In this document: one piece after another, positions 5,736 through 11,035 of the stretch
Layout: each line of letters starts with the position of its first letter
Position numbering within the stretch: the stretch's first letter is position 1
Assembly: GCA_023230425.1 (NCBI GenBank)
Contig: JALNXI010000048.1
Coordinates: forward strand, 1 to 11,035
DNA: 11,035 bases
Source of the DNA: Methanoculleus sp.
GTDB lineage: Archaea > Halobacteriota > Methanomicrobia > Methanomicrobiales > Methanoculleaceae
Direction of reading: 5' to 3'
Made by a program: the position numbers and the translations under genes
The notes under the pieces: generated by a model
What the model was told of the DNA's origin: nothing
The model's input: only the letters and a program-made list of their open reading frames with translations
The model's database searches: none

Positions 5736-6329
5736 ATGAAGGTGCTTGGCATCAGCGGAAGCCCGAGGGCGAGGGGGAATACCGCCCGCCTCCTCGCGGA
5801 GGTTCTCCGCGGGGTCTCCGACGCAGGTGGCGAGGTGAGCGTCGTCAGCCTTTCTGAGTACGTTATTGCAGGCTGCACTGGTTGCGAGCGGTGCAGGCGT
5901 GACCCGACCTGCACCCGCTTCAACGACGGCATGACCATGCTGTACCCCCGCATCGTGGAAGCGGATGCGCTCGTTCTCGGCTCGCCCGTCTACCACTACA
6001 ACGTCACCAGCCAGACGAAGGCGTTCATCGATCGGCTCTACGCCTTTTACAACTTCACCGATGAGCGTCCCCGGGGCTACTCCAGCCGTCTTGCGGACCG
6101 GAAGCGCAAGGCCGTGGTCTTCGCGGTGGGCGAGCAGGCGGACCCCGCCGACCTCGGCGTTGCGCTGGAGGCGCTCTCCCTGCCGCTCCGACCGCTCGGC
6201 TACGAGGTGGTTGCCGAACTCTCCGTCCTCAACTGTTTCGAGCCGGGCATCGTCGGGAAGAGAGGGGAGGTACTCGAGCAGGCATACCGGTGCGGCCGGG
6301 AACTTGCGGCGGCGCTCTCCGGAGCCTGA
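5736..6329 (+). CDS. Iron-sulfur flavoprotein-like NAD(P)H/FMN reductase family protein
   Basis: A 197-residue flavodoxin-fold protein. The N-terminus MKVLGISGSPRARGNT is the FMN phosphate-binding loop. Residues 47-59 carry C-x2-C-x2-C-x5-C (CTGCERCRRDPTC), the compact motif that binds a [4Fe-4S] cluster in Isf of Methanosarcina thermophila. GSPVYHYNVTSQTKAFIDRL (about 89-108) is the second flavin-binding loop of the family. Isf takes electrons from ferredoxin and is linked to oxygen or peroxide handling in methanogens. Many FMN reductases carry a similar Cys motif without proven clusters, so Isf is the best but not certain name. I chose the ATG at 5736 because the longer upstream frame is not protein-like and a TATA element lies 26 nt before it. 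It probably acts in the cytosol as a dimer or tetramer. Confidence 0.85.
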   Translation: MKVLGISGSPRARGNTARLLAEVLRGVSDAGGEVSVVSLSEYVIAGCTGCERCRRDPTCTRFNDGMTMLYPRIVEADALVLGSPVYHYNVTSQTKAFIDRLYAFYNFTDERPRGYSSRLADRKRKAVVFAVGEQADPADLGVALEALSLPLRPLGYEVVAELSVLNCFEPGIVGKRGEVLEQAYRCGRELAAALSGA

Positions 6330-6421
6330 TACGGGGCTCCGGTCGTGGGTGGAGCGTTTCGTGGTGCATGCGTCTGCATCCCCCTCCGGATGAGAGATGC
6401 CTGACCGACAGGAAACGGGGG

Positions 6422-6432
6422 AAACTATTTAC
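6422..6432 (+). promoter_or_regulatory. TATA box for the CPBP protease gene
   Basis: AAACTATTTAC stands out in GC-rich sequence about 77 nt before the chosen ATG. It predicts a start near 6453 and a leader of about 50 nt that contains the ribosome site. An AGGGAG/CTCCCT inverted repeat (6439-6455) lies at the predicted start. Confidence 0.35.
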
Positions 6433-6504
6433 GGCGAAAGGGAGGGGGGCTCCCTCATCGCTCCTCGAATCACCGTTCCGGGGCGGTGCAGGTGGGGGAT
6501 GCCG

Positions 6505-7257
6505 ATGGAAAATACCACGACAACGCTGTCCCCGTGGACCTTCTTCCTGCTGGTCTTCCTTCTCTCCCTTCCCGTGTACGTGCTTGGCCTCGTGCCTCCG
6601 TTCAGTCTGCTGATGGTCTTCAACCCCTTCATCGCGGCCTCGATCCTCACCTGCCGAAAGACAGGATGGGACGGCGTGAGGCGCCTGTGGGGGAGGTCCT
6701 TTGATTACACACGGATCCGACAGAGGATCTGGTACATACCCCTCCTTCTCCTGATACCGGCCACGACAATCCTGCAATACGGATTGATGAGGCTGATGGG
6801 GGTCTCGATCCCCGGCCTGCAGTTTCCGCTCCTGATGATGCCCGTCTATTTCCTGGTCTTCTTTGTCCTTGCGATCGGCGAAGAGGTGGGCTGGTCGGGA
6901 TACGCCCTCGATCCGCTGCAGGACCGGTGGGGGGCCCTGCCGGCGGGCATCATCCTGGGGACCGTCTGGGCCCTGTGGCATCTCGTGCCCTATGCCCTCG
7001 CAAACGCACCGCTATGGGTGGGGGGCCAATGCATTGCGACGGTGCTGATACGCATCCTTATGGTCTGGCTCTATAACAACACGGGGAGGAGCGTCTTTGG
7101 CATGATCCTCTTTCATGCCATGATCAACATGGGCTCGGTCCCCGACTACGGTTTCCTGTACGACCCGTTCCTGGTGAGTGTCATCCTGGCCGTCGCGGTT
7201 GCAGCCGTGGTATTCCTGTGGGGACCCGGGACCCTGGCCCGCTATCGATATGCCTGA
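6505..7257 (+). CDS. CPBP-family (CAAX/Abi) intramembrane metalloprotease homologue
   Basis: A 250-residue membrane protein with about seven or eight hydrophobic segments (about 11-30, 33-49, 77-94, 108-124, 145-165, 175-190, 196-212, 223-240). The family motifs are visible: GEEVGWSGYAL (Glu126-Glu127), then WALWHLVPY (His159), then FHAMINM (His204, Asn208). These form the metal site in CPBP/Rce1-type proteases. The EExxxR motif has Ser131 in place of Arg; the GWSGY variant is, as I recall, a recurring subgroup. Family members process prenylated proteins or bacteriocin-like peptides, or give self-immunity; the substrate here is unknown. The start at 6505 (or 6499) follows a GGTGGGG ribosome site. 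The longer frame from 6397 adds a non-membrane, unlikely leader. Confidence 0.87.
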   Translation: MENTTTTLSPWTFFLLVFLLSLPVYVLGLVPPFSLLMVFNPFIAASILTCRKTGWDGVRRLWGRSFDYTRIRQRIWYIPLLLLIPATTILQYGLMRLMGVSIPGLQFPLLMMPVYFLVFFVLAIGEEVGWSGYALDPLQDRWGALPAGIILGTVWALWHLVPYALANAPLWVGGQCIATVLIRILMVWLYNNTGRSVFGMILFHAMINMGSVPDYGFLYDPFLVSVILAVAVAAVVFLWGPGTLARYRYA

Positions 7258-7420
7258 GTGGTCTGCTGCCATGGTTGGTGGAATAACGTGGCACGGCCTG
7301 AAGAATGCGGATGGAGATGTGCCGTTCACTACTATGAGGGAAAGGCTGAAGGAGCGGTGCGAGAATTATTCCTGAAGGGGATCGCGTTGCTGCGGAACCT
7401 GCGGTGGCCCAAACCGTTGC

Positions 7421-7434
7421 TTAAAAAGAAAAGG
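7421..7434 (-). terminator. Oligo-T terminator after the small lipoprotein gene
   Basis: Right after the minus-strand stop the transcript reads CCCTTTTCTTTTTAAG, a T-rich tract typical of archaeal intrinsic terminators. The 186-bp stretch 7258-7443 between the convergent genes holds only a weak 34-codon plus frame (from 7271) that I do not call. Confidence 0.55.
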
Positions 7435-7443
7435 GAATCTCTG

Positions 7444-7887
7444 TCAACTCTTTTTCAGCGAATCGATCGCGATGCTGACGGGCTCTCTCCCGTCTGCGTA
7501 GATGAGTTCCATCTCATCGGAAGCGATCAGGGAGCCGGAAGAATACCCTCCCTCGTTCTCGATGATGGTAATTGCTTTGCCGTCACGGCCGATCACTCCG
7601 GCAAAGGGCGTGACCCCCCAGACCAGGGATCCGGTTTGATTCGTGAAAGAGACCTCTCCCGAGAAGACCCGGTCTTGCTGTTCGATGACCGCGAGGGTCA
7701 TGGTGTAGCCGGAGTAGTCGTTGAATCCTGTCCCGTAGTCGTACCCTTTCATCGTGCCGGTCCAGTTTCCGAGAAGGTCGGGAGTCCCGGCAGCAGCAAC
7801 AGTGTTCTGAGCGTTGGTGGTCGTACACCCGCAGATCAGCACGGCGAGGAGGAGGATACTTGCACATAGGACGGTTTTCATGTTCAT
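7444..7887 (-). CDS. Small secreted lipoprotein of unknown function
   Basis: A 147-residue protein with a signal peptide and lipobox (VLICGC, Cys21). The mature part is beta-rich, with the pattern GNWTGTMKGYDYGTGFNDYSG, TMTLAVIEQQDRVFSGEVSF, a GVIGRDGKAITII strand and MELIYADGREPVSIAIDSLKK at the end. This looks like a single small antiparallel barrel with Gly-Trp-Thr-Gly at the entrance, a style I associate with lipoproteins of Methanomicrobiales, but I cannot name the family. The first ATG is at 7887; M3 (7881) is a possible start. No ribosome site is visible, and a TATA-like TACTTAT 30 nt upstream predicts a nearly leaderless mRNA. It is transcribed alone. Confidence 0.78.
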   Translation of the reverse strand: MNMKTVLCASILLLAVLICGCTTTNAQNTVAAAGTPDLLGNWTGTMKGYDYGTGFNDYSGYTMTLAVIEQQDRVFSGEVSFTNQTGSLVWGVTPFAGVIGRDGKAITIIENEGGYSSGSLIASDEMELIYADGREPVSIAIDSLKKS

Positions 7888-7910
7888 AGTTTTAGGGTGA
7901 AGCCCAAAAG

Positions 7911-7920
7911 CGGATAAGTA
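7911..7920 (-). promoter_or_regulatory. TATA-like element for the small lipoprotein gene
   Basis: The minus strand reads TACTTATCCG, centred about 28-30 nt before the ATG, and matches the CTTATCCGC string before the flavoprotein gene. Confidence 0.38.
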
Positions 7921-7957
7921 TTCTCTTTTTCACTGCAGCGGGCCGCGCACCCGGCTC

Positions 7958-8230
7958 TCACAGCCTGCCGCAGGCGATCCGGATCCACCCGTCGGGGACG
8001 GTGGGGAAATACCGGTTCGCGCCGGTTCGGGAGAGGTCACGCGCCCAGGGCATCACCAGCGCCGCCGTCGGTTCGAGGTTGGTGCGTTCCACCAGGCTTG
8101 ATGATCCGGTGGGGTGTATCGGGAATTCAAGGTTTGGTGGGAAGAGTCCGGCGTATCCGCGGTGTGACCTGAGCGCGATCGGTTCCAAACCTTCATCCCT
8201 CGCTGCGGTGTACGCATAGTATGGCAGCAT
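7958..8230 (-). CDS. Possible 90-residue hypothetical protein
   Basis: The frame from the ATG at 8230 reads MLPYYAYTAARDEGLEPIAL, then a Pro/Asn/Thr-containing middle and a C-terminus with MPWARDLSRTGANRYFPTVP followed by DGWIRIACGRL. Aromatic and hydrophobic residues are spread as in a real protein, and third codon positions are moderately GC-rich, especially in the second half. Against it, its first three codons overlap the first codons of the divergent acetyltransferase gene, there is no clear promoter or ribosome site, and I know no family. It is the only candidate in the 333-bp gap between 7888 and 8220. Confidence 0.28.
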   Translation of the reverse strand: MLPYYAYTAARDEGLEPIALRSHRGYAGLFPPNLEFPIHPTGSSSLVERTNLEPTAALVMPWARDLSRTGANRYFPTVPDGWIRIACGRL

Positions 8231-9066
8231 CAGGTGAGATTGCAATTCGCCCGATGACGCGAACCGAAGTCGGGGTCGCGGTCGACTGGGCGGAACGGGA
8301 GGGCTGGAATCCCGGTCTCTCCGACGGAGAATGCTACTACGCGGTCGACCCGCAGGCATTCTTTGCGGTGCTTCTCGGCGATCGCCTGATCGGATTGTTC
8401 TCGATCATGGTCTACTCGGGCGAGTTCGCCTTCGGCGGGTTTTACATACTGGACCCCGAATATCGGGGCCAGGGGATCGGTCTTGCAATCCAGGAGCACG
8501 CCGACCGGCTCGCCGGGCCCTACAACTTCGGGATCGACGGGGTCTTCGAGATGCAGGACCGCTACAGAGCCCACGGCTTCCTCTTCTCGCACCGGAACAT
8601 CAGGTACGAGGGTCTCGGCGGGGGCAGTTGTCCTCCGGGTCTCACGGACGCCGCGAACGTTCCTTTCGACGCCCTCGTCCGCTACGACGCACGTCATTTC
8701 CCGGCAGAGCGGCCGGAGTTCCTCCGCCACTGGCTGGCGCAGCCCGGCGCGACGGCGCTGGCCGTCCTCGAGGACGGGGAGGTCCGCGGCTACGGGCAGG
8801 TGCGGCCGTGCCGCAGGGGCGCGAAGATCGGCCCGCTTTTTGCCGACACGCCGGAGATCGCCGAGCGGGTCTACTGCGGCCTTGCGGCGGCAGTGCCCGG
8901 TCAGCCGCTCTTCCTCGACATGCCGGAGCCGAACGGCGCCGGTGTTCTGCTTGCAGAGCGGCATGGGATGGTTCCGATCTTCGGCACGGCACGGATGTAC
9001 ACAAAGGAGATCCCCGACCTTCCGCTCGATGAGTGCTACGGCGTCACGAGTTTCGAGACCGGGTGA
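8221..9066 (+). CDS. Two-domain GNAT-family N-acetyltransferase
   Basis: A 281-residue protein. The first domain (about 6-135) opens IAIRPMTRTEVGVAVDWAER, continues with EGWNPG and a GGFYILDPEYRGQGIG strand-loop-helix (residues 72-87). There R-G-Q-G-I-G is the acetyl-CoA pyrophosphate-binding motif. The second domain (about 148-280: VPFDALVRYDARHFPAERPE, GYGQVRPCRRGAKIGPLFAD, then LFLDMPEPNG) is the Acetyltransf_18-type C-terminal domain often fused to this GNAT subgroup. The acceptor substrate is not predictable. The start at 8221 places the first strand where family members have it; ATG at 8254 would delete it. GGTGAG lies within codons 5-6, so a shorter start is not fully excluded. It converges with the PFL-like gene 15 bp downstream. 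Confidence 0.88.
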   Translation: MAASGEIAIRPMTRTEVGVAVDWAEREGWNPGLSDGECYYAVDPQAFFAVLLGDRLIGLFSIMVYSGEFAFGGFYILDPEYRGQGIGLAIQEHADRLAGPYNFGIDGVFEMQDRYRAHGFLFSHRNIRYEGLGGGSCPPGLTDAANVPFDALVRYDARHFPAERPEFLRHWLAQPGATALAVLEDGEVRGYGQVRPCRRGAKIGPLFADTPEIAERVYCGLAAAVPGQPLFLDMPEPNGAGVLLAERHGMVPIFGTARMYTKEIPDLPLDECYGVTSFETG

Positions 9067-9081
9067 GGGGTATCCCGGCAC

Positions 9082-10446
9082 TCAGTTTTTGAAACTGTGA
9101 ATCGGTGCGGGGATCCGCCCGCCACGGTTTATGAAGTCGGCGCAACCGAACCTGTTCACCTGCTGCACCGGTGCATGGCCTAACAGTCCGCCGAACTCGA
9201 CGGTGTCACCGACATCCTTTCCTATCACCGGGATCAGCCGGACAGCGGTCGTCTTGTTGTTGATCATCCCGATTGCAGCCTCATCCGCGATGATACCGGA
9301 TATCGTCGAAGCAGGTGTGTCACCCGGAATTGCAATCATATCGAGGCCGACCGAGCATACGCAGGTCATCGCCTCGAGCTTTTCGAGCGTGAGGGCACCG
9401 CGGTTCACCGCATCGATCATCCCCTGGTCCTCGCTGACCGGGATGAATGCACCCGAAAGCCCGCCGACAAAGGAACTCGCCATGATCCCGCCCTTCTTCA
9501 CCTGGTCGTTTAAGAGGGCAAGGGCGGCCGTCGTCCCCGGTGCGCCGACCGACTCGAGCCCCATCTCCTCGAGGATCTCGGCGACACTGTCCCCGACGGA
9601 GGGTGTGGGGGCAAGAGAGAGATCTACGATCCCGAACGGAATCCCGAGCCGCTCCGACGCCTCCTGGGCGACGAGCTGCCCGGCGCGGGTGACCTTGAAG
9701 GCCGTCCTCTTGACCGTCTCGCAGAGCACCTCGAAGTTCTCGCCCCGGACACCCTCCAGTGCATGCTTGATGACGCCCGGGCCGCTTACGCCCACGTTGA
9801 TGACCGCATCAGCCTCGGAGACGCCGTGAAAAGCTCCGGCCATGAACGGGTTGTCGTCGGGGGCGTTGCAGAGGACGACCAGTTTCGCACAGCCAAGGGA
9901 GTTATTCTCCTTCGTCGCCTCGGCCGTCTCCCGTACAATCTCCCCCATCAGTTTTACGGCATCCATGTTGATCCCGGTCTTCGTCGAGCCGATGTTCACC
10001 GAGCTGCAGACCCTCTCGGTCGAGGAGAGAGCCGCCGGGATTGAGCGGATGAGTGCTTCATCGGCCGGGGTCATGCCCTTCGAGACAATGGCCGAGTACC
10101 CCCCGAGGAAGTTGACCCCCGTATCTCTTGCGGCCCGATCAAGCGTCTTTGCGACCTCTACAAAATCCTCCGGGGACCTGCAGGCCCGCCCGCCGACAAG
10201 TGCGATGGGGGTTACGGATATTCTCTTGTTTACAATCGGAATCCCGTACTCGAGTTCAATCTCCCTCCCGGTTGAGACGAGGTTCTCTGCCACCCGGGTG
10301 ATTTTATCGTATATGTTCCGGTTTAAGGCATCGAGATCGGAGTCGCAGCAGTCAAGAAGGCTGATGCCGAGCGTGATGGTCCGGACATCGAGCTTCTCCT
10401 GCTCGATCATCTTGTTCGTCTCGTTCACCTCAAGAATAGTGACCAT
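9082..10446 (-). CDS. PFL-like family protein UPF0210 (DUF711)
   Basis: A 454-residue protein matching the usual length of UPF0210 (about 450). Recognisable stretches are DVRTITLGISLLDC at the N-terminus, NKRISVTPIALVGGRA, NFLGGYSAIVSKGMTPAD, RVCSSVNIGSTKTGINMDAV, SGPGVIKHALEGV, DLSLAPTPSVGDSVAEILEE, GAPGTTAALALLNDQVKKGG and FINRGGRIPAPIHSFKN at the end. The family has a pyruvate formate-lyase-like barrel but lacks the glycyl radical site, and no biochemical reaction has been firmly assigned to my knowledge. The start at 10446 is chosen because GAGGGG lies 4 nt upstream and the family starts here; the frame extension to 10497 overlaps the upstream gene. It lies 8 nt after the ACT-domain gene, as in many bacteria and archaea, so the two are surely cotranscribed. 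Confidence 0.94.
   Translation of the reverse strand: MVTILEVNETNKMIEQEKLDVRTITLGISLLDCCDSDLDALNRNIYDKITRVAENLVSTGREIELEYGIPIVNKRISVTPIALVGGRACRSPEDFVEVAKTLDRAARDTGVNFLGGYSAIVSKGMTPADEALIRSIPAALSSTERVCSSVNIGSTKTGINMDAVKLMGEIVRETAEATKENNSLGCAKLVVLCNAPDDNPFMAGAFHGVSEADAVINVGVSGPGVIKHALEGVRGENFEVLCETVKRTAFKVTRAGQLVAQEASERLGIPFGIVDLSLAPTPSVGDSVAEILEEMGLESVGAPGTTAALALLNDQVKKGGIMASSFVGGLSGAFIPVSEDQGMIDAVNRGALTLEKLEAMTCVCSVGLDMIAIPGDTPASTISGIIADEAAIGMINNKTTAVRLIPVIGKDVGDTVEFGGLLGHAPVQQVNRFGCADFINRGGRIPAPIHSFKN
9083..9097 (+). terminator. Hairpin between convergent genes
   Basis: CAGTTT-TTG-AAACTG (6-bp stem) lies just past the acetyltransferase stop and over the last codons of the opposite gene. 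It contains a T5 run that could end plus-strand transcription. It is short, so the call is modest. Confidence 0.35.
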
Positions 10447-10454
10447 AAAACCCC

Positions 10455-10727
10455 TCAGATTCGGTGCATTTTTGTAAAAATATCTTCCCGCTGGCACCGG
10501 ATCTTAACGCCGATCGTATCGCCGAGGTTGTCGAGTTCGGTCACCATCCCGGCATACGGTTTTGTTGATCCGCTGGTATCGACGATCATCATCATATTGA
10601 AGTATCCCTGCACGATCGTCTGCGAGATATCCTCGACATTGACCTGGTTATCGGCAAGATACGTGCAGACCTTTGCGATGATCCCCACCGCATCCTTTCC
10701 GACGACGGTAATGATTGTCTTGCTCAT
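10455..10727 (-). CDS. ACT-domain protein UPF0237
   Basis: A 90-residue single ACT domain (beta-alpha-beta-beta-alpha-beta). MSKTIITVVGKDAVGIIAKV contains the typical G-x-D-x-x-G-I ligand loop, followed by DNQVNVEDISQTIVQGYFNM and a second helix around residues 60-70. ACT domains bind amino acids, often glycine or serine. The related bacterial proteins are called GcvR-like, but regulation of glycine cleavage is not shown here. It is the first gene of a two-gene operon with the PFL-like gene 8 nt downstream, which suggests that the ACT protein senses a ligand for, or binds to, that enzyme-like partner. A GGAAGAGAG ribosome site lies just before the ATG. Upstream AT-rich sequence (CCTTACCTATACAC, 10742-10755) may hold the promoter. 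Confidence 0.92.
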   Translation of the reverse strand: MSKTIITVVGKDAVGIIAKVCTYLADNQVNVEDISQTIVQGYFNMMMIVDTSGSTKPYAGMVTELDNLGDTIGVKIRCQREDIFTKMHRI

Positions 10728-10899
10728 GCTCTCTTCCGTCCGTGTATAGGTAAGGATTGGATGTGCCGGTGATTCAAGGTTTGCCGGGGAACGTTGTCGT
10801 GAGACCGTTCATCCGCAGATTCCCGAGAGCGGACCGGTGTTACCCGGTCTCTCCGGGGCCCGCCCGAAGACGACCGCGAGCAGAGGAACACCGCTACCC

Positions 10900-11035
10900 C
10901 TACGCAAGTTCCAGCGACCGGATCCATTCTGCGGTCGTCATCACCTGCGAGAATCGCATCTGCTGGGTCACGAGGACTGCCCGGTGAAGGTCGGCATCGG
11001 AGATCGTCCCGGCCCGGTTGGTAACGGAGAGCGTC
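10900..11035 (-). CDS. 3' end of an unidentified gene entering from the right edge
   Basis: The minus-strand frame is open from the window edge to a TAG at 10900-10902. It encodes 44 residues with protein-like composition (SVTNRAGTISDADLHRAVLV, then TQQMRFSQVMTTAEWIRSLE and a two-residue end). I cannot name the family from this tail. The gene precedes the ACT-PFL pair in the same direction at a distance of 172 bp, so it may share or flank their promoter region. A 6-bp hairpin (GACCGG/CCGGTC, 10832-10849) in the gap is a possible terminator but lacks a T-run. Confidence 0.6.
   Translation of the reverse strand, partial: TLSVTNRAGTISDADLHRAVLVTQQMRFSQVMTTAEWIRSLELA

Noticed and set aside
6229..6981. 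250-codon minus-strand frame rich in Gln, Glu, His and Pro
   Set aside because: Spans the antisense of the flavoprotein end and of the CPBP membrane segments. Such composition is the usual reverse reading of hydrophobic codons.
7258..7869. 203-codon plus-strand frame starting with GTG
   Set aside because: Mostly antisense to the small lipoprotein, which has a signal peptide, lipobox, promoter and terminator.
8080..8110. tRNA T-loop-like GGTTCGAGG at 8071-8079
   Set aside because: No matching T-stem, anticodon arm or acceptor stem could be built around it.
8230..9081. 283-codon minus-strand frame
   Set aside because: Antisense of the GNAT gene over its whole length. The GNAT frame has family motifs; this one has an Arg/Val/Glu-rich composition with no motif.
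9131..9829. 232-codon plus-strand frame
   Set aside because: Antisense to the highly conserved UPF0210 gene; Ser/Pro/Thr-rich shadow.
10757..10987. 76-codon plus-strand frame at the right end
   Set aside because: Antisense to the protein-like minus-strand tail at 10900-11035; Arg/Pro-rich with no recognisable motif.

Overview
The window looks like part of a GC-rich methanogenic euryarchaeon, most likely a member of the Methanomicrobiales such as a Methanoculleus relative. This is an inference from content, not from a search. The supporting signs are archaeal TATA boxes 25-30 nt upstream of start codons (several genes look leaderless), oligo-T terminators, lipoproteins with [AG]-C lipoboxes, a tandem-Cache lipoprotein with many N-glycosylation sequons, a UPF0237/UPF0210 pair and an iron-sulfur flavoprotein-like gene.

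Layout. Positions 1-531 are a small graveyard. An unknown plus-strand ORF is cut off by what looks like the right end of an IS200/IS605-type (TnpB-type) element, with a short remnant of the tnpB 3' end on the minus strand and a second, weaker copy of the same end motif about 200 bp on. From 532 to 2394 (minus) lies a large secreted beta-helix lipoprotein of the Cthe_2159 type. It is preceded by a long AT-rich leader and promoter region with a 17-bp palindrome that looks like an operator. Positions 2700-3150 hold no intact gene; one frame resembles a decayed GYD-domain (dimeric alpha-beta barrel) protein. A double-Cache lipoprotein (3171-4172, minus) and a DUF523-DUF1722 protein (4348-5352, minus) follow.

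At about 5351 two divergent genes appear to share one CATG as their start codons. The rightward one, a small unknown protein, is broken by a -1 frameshift. Next come an iron-sulfur flavoprotein-like reductase (5736-6329, plus), a CPBP-family intramembrane protease homologue (6505-7257, plus), a small lipoprotein (7444-7887, minus) and a two-domain GNAT acetyltransferase (8221-9066, plus). A conserved ACT-domain/PFL-like pair (10727-9082, minus) forms a tight operon. A gene whose 3' end enters from the right edge (10900-11035, minus) is not identified.

How the genes work together. Apart from the ACT-PFL operon, the genes look like separately transcribed units. Three are predicted surface lipoproteins, one of them probably a polysaccharide binder and one a small-molecule (Cache) binder. 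I see no clear defence island, CRISPR array, tRNA or rRNA. The observations most worth a second look are the IS/omega-RNA remnant, the cysteine loss in the DUF523 protein, the frameshifted small gene with the shared CATG start, and the palindromic operator before the beta-helix gene.
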